NCBI GenBank assembly: GCA_027422505.1
Contig: JAPQWV010001371.1
Coordinates: forward strand, 1-64,000
Direction of reading: 5' to 3'
DNA: 64,000 nt
From: Craterostigma plantagineum
Lineage: Eukaryota; Streptophyta; Magnoliopsida; Lamiales; Linderniaceae
The position numbers and the translations under genes were made by a program. The first letter of the stretch is position 1, and each line of letters opens with the position of its first letter. The notes below the pieces were generated by a model, which had not been told where the DNA came from, searched no databases, and saw nothing but the letters and a program-made list of their open reading frames with translations. Of this stretch, positions 44,205-54,105 are shown one piece after another.

Positions 44205-47002
44205 TTAGAGAGCTTTAGGTACCCACTTAAGCATGAGTCCTCTCAGATTAGCAGATTTAATTTTAGGTTCAGATATGACTCCTAAATCTATTTTTGGAAG
44301 AGTCTTAATAACCCATTGCACTTTTGGAGAAGTGAGTTTGGGTTTTGCCTCTGTAGGAGACTTGGCCCTTTTGGCTTTTGTCGTCCTAGGCGGAGATTTA
44401 GGAACCCATTTGGGTTGAACCTTACAGGGAAGGTTAACTTCAGCTCGTACAAATGCCTTGGAAGGTTTGACTGAGGAAAAGATCTTTTCTTGTGATAGTC
44501 TCCTAAGGTGCTTGGGGGATTTAATTTCTACGGGATACCTTAGGTGAGTACAGTCATGTACGGTGCCATAAGCTTTCTTTATGACTGGATCTTGTTTCCT
44601 ACGATTTTTCCTTTTGCCATTTGTCTCAGAATGATTTGTAGTAATTTTCGATGTAGAGCCTATTTCGATATTTTCACTTCTATAGGTGATGGGCTGAATT
44701 GAGCACGTAGAAGCAATTATTTTTAACGTAGAAATGGCTCTTTTATTACTACGAGTGTCTTTTGTTTTGACAGAAGGGATAACATGTTCAGAAACATTTA
44801 AATCTACTCGCTCCTTCTTTATTTTAGGACTAGACACTCTCGCCTTCGTAGTCGGTGCTGGCTCTACGCTCCCTAGGTGGAGTAAAATTAGTCTTAGCAC
44901 TTTTAACAGAATAATTAATGCTCTTTTGATCTTCCGAAGGCAATTTTTCTATTTTCACGCTTTTTATGATAGCGTGTGAGATAGTTTGGGAGGACGAGGA
45001 AGCCTTGAGATTTTCCATCTCCTTATAGAATTTTTTCTATTCAGCTTCGAAATTCTCTCTTTCTTTGTCTAGTTTCGCTTGTGACTCCTCTATCTGTTTT
45101 ATGATAGGGGGTTTGTATAGAGAATTTTGATAATTAACCTTTTTGACTTCCTCGTGGTATTCTTGAGAGTCCGGAGGTAGAACTTGAGCTAATTCGCTGA
45201 CAGGTGTTAGAGTAGGTTTCCTATTTTTGTCCTTTTCAATTAGTTCACCATAGTCAAAGGGGATCTCAGGCCCATGTGAGGCTTGTTTGATAGATGAATC
45301 AAACGCATTTTCATACGTCGATTCCGTAATGTTCCTAAGAGAGGTTGCAGCTAAACCCATGTTCTTAATGTCATACATTTCTTTCTTTTGTAAAATACGT
45401 GGGTTAGTGTGCCTTCTATTGGATTATAAAACACTATATCATTGGGCTTGTTTAAGAATATCGTCTGTTCAGAGTGTCCCCTACGCGTAAGGAGATCATC
45501 TAATTTTTTAATTTTTGCATACAGCTTCCTGCGTTCCTCACTTAGGAGAGCATAATTATTTTCTACCGTCAGTTTGGTGGCTTGACAGGTGTCTAGTTCC
45601 TTACTAAGCTCACTAACCTTAGCGTTAGATATTTCTAATTGAGCTTCTAAGTCAGTGATCTTAGAGGTAGCTTCGGTTATCCTACAATTTAAGGTAGCTT
45701 TGTCATTGAGATTCCTAACCAGACAATTGTAGTTATTTGCTAGCCTGTCTTCTAACTCTTTAATCTTTTCACTATGCTGTCCTAAAGGAGTTTTCGGCGT
45801 CCATTTCGTTGTCGAGACGAGCCATGAGGGCTAAGTTCTCTTCTTCGGAGTTCGACGTGTCCTCGAGCCATTGGTCCTGCTCAGCCATGAGAGCTACTCC
45901 AGCTTCTTTCTGTTTTGTCAATTGAAGCTTCCTGGAGTAGTAGTTTGCATCTCTCTTTTGGGAGAGTGCACTCTCTAGCGAAGTGACCTGCTTTGCCACA
46001 ATTAAAGCATTTGTTAGTCTCTTTGGGGTTCTTGACCTCGGAACTCTCCGGAGCACGTTCTTTGTTCTTGGAACTTGTAGTTCGAAGTCTGTTGGCCGAG
46101 GTTGAAGACTTTTTCTTGAAGTATTTCTTGCTCATCATTTGTCCAATGAGAGCTAACTGCTTTCCAAGGGCTTTCATGTTCGGCTCTATGTCGCAGTCCG
46201 ATTCATCTTCCGACTCCGATGATGAAGGTGGCCTAACAATCTTTTCTTTTCCTGATCTTGTGCTCCTCTTTTCCGAGACTAAGGCAACCGAGTCATCGGT
46301 TTGTTTGCTATTCTGCTCTTTGATAATCTCTCAGATATCATCCTCATGTTGAGCTAGATTATCGAACACGGCATGGACATCCAACTCTTCGAGATCTTTA
46401 TTTTGTCGTATTTGTGTGGATATTTTCTTCCATTCCGTGGGCAGAGAAGATAGAAATCTAATGTTTGTTTCCATGTTTGTCTTTGTTGTTTCTATCTTCC
46501 TCATCTCGTTGAGAAGAGTGAGGTATCGTTGGTAGATTTCATATAGGCTCTCCTCCGGCTTAGCTTTGAAGGAGTCGTATGTAGTGAGAATGTTTGCCTT
46601 CTTGGCCTTTATGCCAACTTCTGTCCTTTGCATCATCCTATGCAGCTCATCCCACATCCCCTTAGCCGATGAAAGGCTGTCGATTTGTCTGTATATATCG
46701 TTGGGGATCCCCTGCATAAGGGTATTCATGGCTACTAGATCATCCTTAGCTCGAGCTCTTTCCTCCAGAGAGTATTCTCTAGGCTCCTTTAGTCGCCTAG
46801 AAGCTGGAATTACTGGAGTAGCTGATTCGTCCCCGTGCACATGAACCCAGAACTGTGCCGGTCCCTCTTCAAGGGACTGCAGTAGATTTTCGGCTTGATC
46901 TTTTAGAGCTATGAAATTCAGGAAGCGGCTTCTCCACACTGTGTATTCGCCTCTTTGCAAGATCGGCGGACGGTTGTCATTTCCGAGTGAGTATGCATCC
47001 AT
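44205..47002 (-). pseudogene. Long Gag of the minus-strand SIRE-like element
   Basis: Starts MDAYSLGNDNRPPILQRGEYTVW at 47002, the same start type as the plus-strand SIRE-like gag. The capsid part ends at a stop near 46331. After frame changes come a basic region and the zinc knuckle CFNCGKAGHFAREC near 46000, HWLEDTSNSE-type acidic sequence (45860), and a coiled coil read in fragments from 45780 to 45037. A basic tail (44900-44205) has two copies of KWVPK. In the related plus-strand copy this is one long chain. Confidence 0.87.
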
Positions 47003-48067
47003 GTTTGTATTGTAGTGTTCGAGTTGTTCAAGGATCTCCGTTGATTGTTTTGAAGGATGAAAATGATGTAAAGTGCTTGATAAGTGACAAAATTAGTTAG
47101 TAGCGCTTGATTCGAAAATTAGATCGACAATTATTTTCGATTCAATCTTTGAAGTTTGATCGAAATTAATTTCGTCGATATAGAATGTATTTAATGTTCT
47201 CGTGCGAGAAATTTTGTCAGCGAGATATTTTACGAGCGAGAAAAATTGCTTAAAATCATTTGCTCAAGAAAAATTTCTTGATCGTGAATTTATTACGATC
47301 GTAAAGAAACAGTACGTTAGTAAGTTTCTCAACAAGTCAAAATAAATCTGTTGACTAGAAAAGTTTCTCGCGTGTAAATGATTTTCGCCTGGTCAGACGT
47401 TAAATGTTTGACCGAAAAAGTTTTTCGAGAGAAAGTTTTCACGCATGCCAAGTCAAAATTAGTCTCTCTCGAAAATGTTTTTCGCTGAATAATGCTCGAG
47501 AAATATTTCTAACTAAAATCGTTTCTGCTAATGACGATTCTAGCGCTGACTTCGTATTCTGACCGAGAAAAATTTTCGCGCCAAGTTTTTCGATCGAGAA
47601 AGTAATCCGATCGCAAACCCTAGCGAGAAAAATTAGGACAATCGAGAAAAATTCACAGAATACGATTAACACGAATTCGAGCAAAAACAAGGAATTAGAC
47701 AGTGAAATTTCATGTAATCGCTCGCAATCAAATACTAATCACGCACGAACAAACAATTAAACACGTTATGAAGCAAAATATATAGAATTTAATCAAAATC
47801 AGAACGTGTTCTTCATGTTCTTCGTCAACAGTAAAATTCCAGAATCAAGTTAATCCTCAATTCGACGTTCAAACAGCTACAGATTTGATCGTAATCAACA
47901 TTTAGCACTTAACTGAGCACAGAAACATCAAATTCAAGTCATAAGCACAGAATTAAGCTATTGGATCGAAAATCTTTTCGCGCCAAATCTGTTCTTCGAT
48001 GGAACAGTGTTCAAAATAAAATTTCGATCCAATTCTAAAAATTTACGATTCAAAACAGAACGAATCC
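47003..48067 (-). repeat. Leader with repeated CGAGAAAAATTTTCGC-type words
   Basis: Between primer site and gag, especially 47190-47670, short words based on CGAGAAA / TTTTTCGC recur in both orientations, for example GAGAAAAATTTTCGCG near 47562 and CGAGAAAAATT at 47640. They resemble, in plan though not in sequence, the TTTGCGAA words in the leader of the other SIRE-like element. No gene is seen. Confidence 0.65.
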
Positions 48068-48431
48068 GCGCTGCTACCAATTGTTAGGTCCTCAGATTAA
48101 CAACTCTACGATCCTAGGCTAGAAACATAGCATTTCGATCGTTTAGATGATCAATTTAATTCGATCAAAAAACTCAAAATAAGAACACGAGAGAGAATTC
48201 AATTAGAGTGAGAAAGTTACTGTTGTTTCTCTCTCTAGAAATCGATTTGGAAGCCCTTCGGATCAATTCTCTAAACTTTGTCTATTCAGCTCAATTCATT
48301 TACAAGTATTTATACCAACAATCTTGGTATAAATATCTAACTAGTCCTTAATCTAAAGACTAATATAAGTAAAGCCCCTAATTACAAGGACAACTAAGGA
48401 AATCAAGCACAATTACAAATGATATTCTACA
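48068..48431 (-). repeat. Primer binding site and 5' LTR of the minus-strand SIRE-like element
   Basis: The primer site reads TGGTAGCAGCGC on minus (48079-48068). It differs at two positions from the TGGTATCAGAGC used by the other copia elements here. The LTR, 48431-48082 on minus, begins TGTAGAATATC and ends CCTAACA, with two bases between it and the primer site. Its length is about 350 bases, with TATACC/TATAAATA words near 48310-48330. Confidence 0.75.
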
Positions 48432-50110
48432 GTACGAGAATATAAGCCAGATGCCATATTCATGGGAATCATCAACCGAATGTTCTCCCTCGGAAAGAAG
48501 GTTCCCGACAGCGAACAAGTCAGAAAGATACTGAGATCACTGCCACGAGAATGGAATGCCAAGGTAACTGCTATCTACGAAGCAAAGGATCTAGAAGCAC
48601 TGAGCATCTCCGAACTGATTGGATCTCTTATCTCATACGAGATGATTCAAACGTCAGTGGACGAGAAGTCGCAGAACGAAAATCAGAAGTCTATTGCGTT
48701 CAGATCCAACCAAGAAGAATCTGATTCTGACGACGAAAAAGAGAGCTTGATGAACGACCTAGCCATGCTTACAAAGAGATTCGAAAGATTCGAAACGAAA
48801 AAGAGATTCAAAGGGAACTCCAACAAATTCCAGAACAAATGTAAGGGAATCTCCACGACTGAGAAGAAATTTCAGAAATGCTTCCGATGCAACAAACCAG
48901 GCCACTATGCACATGAATGCCCAACAATCAACGATGAGAAACCAAGGAAGCAGAAGGCCATGGTGACAGAATCTAACGACTCTGAAATGGAGCAAAGCGA
49001 GGACGAGGATCACGCTTATATGGCTGCGAGGACCAGGTATCTTGTTCCTCCTCCATTGAGAAAATTCATATCCTAAACAGTTTATATAACAATGGTTATG
49101 AAAGTGACTCATCTGTTTCGGATATAGAAGAAAGTAAGGAAGAATTGTGTGGGTTACTTCAAAAATAGGAGAGAAAGATTAAGTCAGTAAATTCCTTGAA
49201 TAAGGAACTGATAAAGCAGCGAGATGACCTAGCTAAGGAAAAACATGAGGTTGAGTTAGAGATTTCACGTTTGAAAGGAGAGTTAGTTACTGCTTAGAAA
49301 GAGAAAATTCCATGTGATTGTGAGAAATTAGATTAGAAAAACAGTGACTTATCTAGAGAATTAGGAATTCCTTCGATAGAGTAAAGCATAAAGTTGATGA
49401 ACTCCTTGAGGGTAAGCAGATGCTAGATATGCTGTTAAGTACTCCTAGGAACAATGGTAGGTAAGGGATAGGTTATTCCACTGAAGAAAAGCATGCTAAA
49501 CATTCTATCCCTAAGCTTAAGTGTTTTTATTGTGGTAGAAATGGTCATTATGCATACAACTGCCCTTTAAAGAAAGTTGATAAAGCTAAGTACGTTTGGA
49601 GACCTAAGAAGTCACCTGTAAATTGTTGTATCTGATAGTGACAGTTGATCACTGTCCTTGCAGAATGATATCCGATACGCTAACAGAAGTTATTTCTCCG
49701 CTAACATGTTAGGACCCAACAGAAATTGGGTACCTCAGAAGAGTACTTTTTTCTATACAAACGAAGAATTCTAGCAAGAAAAGCCGATGGTATCTCGACA
49801 GCGGGTGCTCCCGCCACATGACAGGTGATATAGGTACTTTTGTGTCGTTAAAGGCGGTTGATGGAGGATACGTTTCGTACGCTAACGACGCAAAAGCCAA
49901 AATCATTGGAGTTGGTATGGTTGGTAACAATTTAAATATCACTATAGATAACGTATGGTTTGTTAGGAACTTAGAGCATAATTTAATTAGCATTAGCCAA
50001 TTATGTGACGTTGGACATACCGTAGCTTCCGCCAAAGACAAGTGCTTTGTCAAAAAGGATGATGAGATTGTGTTCAGCGTGTCTAGGCATGGAAATGGAT
50101 AATTGAAAGA
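48432..50110 (+). pseudogene. copia gag and protease relic, both ends missing
   Basis: A 204-codon ORF (48462-49076) reads the second half of a Gag: RKILRSLPREWNAKVTAIYEAKDL, an acidic stretch, then CFRCNKPGHYAHEC. A region full of stops (49080-49500) still reads as coiled coil (SLNKELIKQRDDLAKEKHEVE). A second knuckle CFYCGRNGHYAYNC lies near 49528-49570. Protease follows as [13 protein letters not shown] near 49791 and stays open to 50100 (DNVWFVRNLEHNLISISQLCD). It stops before integrase. The left end is cut by the SIRE-like LTR. Confidence 0.85.
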
Positions 50111-50113
50111 GCT

Positions 50114-50830
50114 ATGCCTCTACAACCAAAGATAAAAAATAATCCTACTCAAATAATACAAACAACAGATGGAACTGTTCAAATACAATTTGAGAAGGAT
50201 AGAAAATCTGTCGATCGAAAAACTCTAAGATCTAGACTTAGATCGAGTTCATCTCATTATCATATATCACCATGTGATTACATGGTAAGATCTCCTTCTA
50301 GAGCTTCGACCTCCCAAATTAGGGAATCAACTTCTAGCGATTATTTGCAAACTAGAGTTGAAGAATTAAGAATTAATTCTGATAATATAGTTCATGGAGT
50401 TTCTAAAAATAAAGACGAGGAAATAACCGAGTCAGAAATGGATTTTTGTGTTTAATGGATTTAAAACAAAAAATCGATTTTAGTTCGGGTTCTCCGGCAA
50501 GAAAAGAAATTCAACAAGAATTAATTTACCCAAATGGGAATTATTTAGAAAATGGTTTTTTTCAAATTTTAATAACGAAGATAAAACTATTATTGAAGAA
50601 AAATTTTATAATGACTTGTCAAAACAGAATAAAAATTACCTTTTATTCCTTGGTTTTTGACAAAATATTTTAAAAATATCATTTTTGTACTTGAAAGAAA
50701 TTATAAACTTTCAACAGGGAAAAATTTAAATTCAATTTATCCTCCTCAAACTAGTTTTCAAATGGAAAAAGAAAATGAAATTAGATATTATATTGCTTAT
50801 CAAAAACTATTGAAAATGACACACTCGCAG
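50114..50830 (+). pseudogene. Endogenous pararetrovirus-like fragment (Caulimoviridae), tentative
   Basis: Two ORFs (50114-50455 and 50446-50673) and a further open stretch in another frame to about 50820 read as a Lys/Ser-rich protein. It has a Ser/Arg-rich segment with SRASTSQIRES and, later, aromatic-rich blocks. The composition and order of blocks resemble the region between movement and coat proteins of endogenous caulimovirids in dicots. This rests on recollection and not on a search. At least two frame changes and internal stops break it. No RT is present and no infectious capacity is suggested. Confidence 0.42.
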
Positions 50831-50858
50831 TAACTATTAATCATATTAATTGCCTAAT

Positions 50859-50913
50859 ATTTATATATATATATATATTATATATATATATAGATATATA
50901 TATATATATATAG
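50859..50913. repeat. (TA)n microsatellite
   Basis: About 55 bases of TA repeats with a few interruptions. Confidence 0.95.
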
Positions 50914-51902
50914 TGTTGTACGTATTCGAACACTTCATTTTCTTATGTATGATCTTGCGTACACAGGAATATAAGTGAGGGGCAACGAGGTTGACGATTG
51001 GGTTTGATAGATAAGGCTCATTGTTTGAACCTGTGATATTATATAGTTTCTACGATGTAATAAAATCGTTCTGTTCGTCTATTTAAGAAATGGGATTCTC
51101 CTTGTCATTCATGTCACTTTTTTTTTCATGTCTTGGTACGTTATTAGATTTCATTGTGACGTTACGAAATTGAATTGGCAATGCGACATATTCATGCTAC
51201 ACAACAATTGAGCTTAATGTTTCATGTATTTAGAAAATAACTATAAACTATCTTGTAGACATTATCAGACAGATACCAATATAAACTTCTTGTGAGAAAA
51301 TCCATTGTTATTAATGGTGTGGTTAATGAAAATAAGAGAAAAAAAGAAAGAAAAATAAAAGCATCATAAGAAACAGTCTCGGCTCACAGGACCACAAATC
51401 CGGCCCAGTGAAAATGGGCCCACAAAATGAAAAATGTGGCCAAGTAAAGACAATTACTTGGGCCAATAGCTGTGGCCCGTTTGACTTAAAAAATTATTGT
51501 AAATTACTTAATGGAAAAAGGGCCCATAAATTAATTAATAGAAAGACCAAAAAGTTTTTAAAGGCCCATAAAGCCAAAGGGACCAGGGTCACCCAAAACG
51601 AAAAACGGCCCTGTGGATTAGCAAATGATAGGAGGAGAGAGATGGGGGGGGGGGAGACCCAAGTTGGAATGTTTTTTCGTTTAACCACACATTTCTGAAG
51701 CAATTTTCACTGGCCATACAACAGGAAGGTGAAGTATTTCAATTGACAAATTGGATAATCTCAACGGAACAAGTATGGTTATAAACACAAACGAATTGAA
51801 TTTGATTTGCAACAAATGGTTCGTGTGTGACAAGCTCACTCAAGGAAATAACATCACCCACGTAATCCTTTGAGGCTCATTGGCTTTGTTAATGGGATTC
51901 GA
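50914..51902. other. Intergenic, no gene seen
   Basis: AT-rich, followed by a segment with many GGCCC words (51400-51610) and a G homopolymer of about ten bases near 51643. An ORF of 96 codons at 51408 shows no known domain. Confidence 0.5.
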
Positions 51903-52960
51903 CACTAGTAGAAGATATAGTATACGCCACGGCACTATGGGCGACGGCTACCAAAAACGCGTCGCCCAAAATGGGCGACGGTTATGATAAAACATGCGTC
52001 GCCTATAATCCCACGTCAATATGGGCGACGGTCGGTTCGCAGAACGCGTCGCCTATAGGTTTAATTTTTTTTTGTTACTCATGGGCGACGGTTACGGGAA
52101 AAATTAGTAGTAACCGTCGCCCATAACCCTTTTATTAAGACCCCTTCATCCTCACTTCATCATTTCGACCGAGACCAAAACAAGAAAACCGAGCGCGGCT
52201 TCGTGGCGATTTTCCGGCGAAATTGAACGTTTTCCGACCTATCCGAGCTTGGGGAGCACGGTAAGAACTCCATTATCAGTTTCCCTCTTCCTATTTTGCG
52301 GTATACGGCTTAAATAGTTCGAATTTGGGGTTTTTTTTGAAATATTAGGTTACGAATTTTTGAGTTTTTGGAGCTTGATTTGTGTGATTTCATAGCTTAT
52401 TGTTGTTTTATAATTGATTTAAGGTTGATATTGAACTTGATCTTTGTGGAAATTAGGTTTTTGGGTGAAGTTTGGACAAGTTGGAATTTTTTGTTGTAAA
52501 TTGGCCGCGGCCTCTCCCCTCTCGGTGAAATTTTCCGGCAACGTCGACTCTTTTCCGACGATTCTGGGCTACTAAAACACGGTAAGCCCTTGTTTTTAGT
52601 GAAGTTTGGAGAATTTTGGGAATTTTGGTTGAATTCGTCGAAAATCGAATTTTTCATATTTCTTTAATTCGATAAGAGAATAATTATGTGCATAATTTTG
52701 AGTCTGATATTGAGCTTATATTTTGCGATGCGTAGTTTTGGGACGAATTTGGAGGATTCTGGTACCTTGTCGACTTTTGGGCGATTTTTGGGTGATATTC
52801 GTGCTTCGGACAGCTATACGTAAGTTTTCAAATCCGTATTTGATTTATATGCCTTCGTCTTTGTGAATTTAAGTTTTTATTTAACCTTAAATAATCTCAC
52901 ATTTCTGAATGTAAATAACATTCAGAAAGGTAAAGTATTTTCACCGGCCGTACAACAGGA
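51903..52960 (+). mobile_element. CACTA (En/Spm) element, 5' end
   Basis: CACTAGTAGAAG at 51903 is a CACTA terminal repeat. To 52130 the word ATGGGCGACGGTTA (and its reverse TAACCGTCGCCCAT) recurs at least six times as subterminal binding sites. A leader follows with two similar exon-like segments, each with TTTTCCGGC(G/A)A...TTTTCCGAC and a CACGGTAAG donor (52260 and 52580). No transposase ORF or second end is seen before 52967, where a retrotransposon starts. Confidence 0.8.
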
Positions 52961-52966
52961 AGGTAA

Positions 52967-53249
52967 TGTTAGGAATATTATAGAAGTGTCCAAAATATTG
53001 TTCTAAGTCTTGTAATTTCTTTACGATGTATTATCTTATGTATTTGGGTTGTGTTTGTAATGGGCTTGTTAGGGGCCCAATAAACTTAAATACCTCTCAA
53101 GGTATTTAAGCTTAAACCCTAACAAGCATTAATCAAGTTTTCAGTCTTGCAAAACTCTCACGTATTCAACACTAAACCTCTATAGCACACTATTCACATA
53201 TTACGAAGGTTTAATCTGGTGAAGTGTTCTTGGATAATCTGGAATTACA
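52967..53249 (+). repeat. 5' LTR of the plus-strand SIRE-like element
   Basis: TGTTAGGAATATT to TGGAATTACA, 283 bases, with two bases to the primer site. A weak TATA-like region is TATTTAAGC near 53103. It is preceded by GGTAA, the candidate target duplication. Confidence 0.75.
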
Positions 53250-53251
53250 AG

Positions 53252-53263
53252 TGGTATCAGAGC
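53252..53263 (+). promoter_or_regulatory. Primer binding site (initiator Met tRNA type)
   Basis: TGGTATCAGAGC, the usual plant copia primer site. Confidence 0.92.
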
Positions 53264-53515
53264 AAGCGTGTAGGTGAGGAAACTTCATTTCAAGCCTTAA
53301 AGATTCTAGCAGGGTGAGTTCTTGTGTGGTAGTTTATCTGTCGCAAAGCTCAGACCCATCTATATCAACTTCTCGAAGATATTATATTTTTGTTAAGGCG
53401 AGTTTGTGGAACTATCAGTTCTGAGCTATCAAATTGGTTTCCGTGAAGGCTGTGTCAGATTTGTTGGATTTCTATCTAAAACACTTGAAGAACAGCCCTG
53501 TTTCTCAGACTGTTC

Positions 53516-54060
53516 TTGAGTTTGCGCACGGAATTTCTTTTGGGAACTAGGTTTGCGAACTCAAGGATTTCTTTCGCTTTGCGGCTCCTTCATTTCACTT
53601 GGTTGTTTTTTTTAAGTTTGCGCATCGACACTTCGCAAAGTTCTACTTTGAGAGTTCAAAGTTCCCGAACCGTTAGATTTTCAAAGATCAACGCATCAGG
53701 TTCTTTCTCACTTCACGAATCCAGTTATCAATTCGCAAAATCAGAACTTTGCGACCTCTTGATTACTTTGCGAACTTGGACCACTTTGCGAACTCATTTG
53801 AACTAGATCACTTTGCGAACTCAGACTACTTTGCGATCTTCGCTCACTTTGCGAACTCCAGTTTACTTCGCGAATTCAACACACTTTGCGATCTCTTGAC
53901 ACTTTGCGAACTCACAACTGCTTTGCGAACTTTACTCACTTTGCGAACCGTGTGAACTTGCTAACATTACTCACTTTGCGAACCTTGTCAACCTTGCGAA
54001 CCCACATATCTATTCGCAAAGTAACACGTCACTTCTTCAATTCGCAAAATTCAATTCCGA
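53516..54060 (+). repeat. Leader array of TTTGCGAA words
   Basis: More than a dozen copies of (A)CTTTGCGAAC(T)C or one-base variants occur between the primer site and the gag start, every 15-40 bases. A few are in reverse (TTCGCAAAG near 53640, 53735 and 54012). The core TTTGCGAA is close to a palindrome. Chance ORFs rich in repeated residues result from the periodicity. Confidence 0.9.
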
Positions 54061-54105
54061 CTTTCCTCACAATACACGTCAACGATCATATCCAAAACAC
54101 AAGCA

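Larger units (their letters stand above)
41119..48431 (-). mobile_element. SIRE-like Ty1/copia element, 3'-truncated
   Basis: On minus: LTR (48431-48082), primer site, leader (48067-47003), long gag with capsid, zinc knuckle and coiled coil, then protease, integrase, RT and part of RNase H, ending at about 41119. The long gag, coiled coil and WVPK repeats match the element at 53-60 kb and place both in the SIRE (Maximus-like) group. Frame breaks occur in gag and pol. The post-pol region and 3' LTR are missing. Confidence 0.9.
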
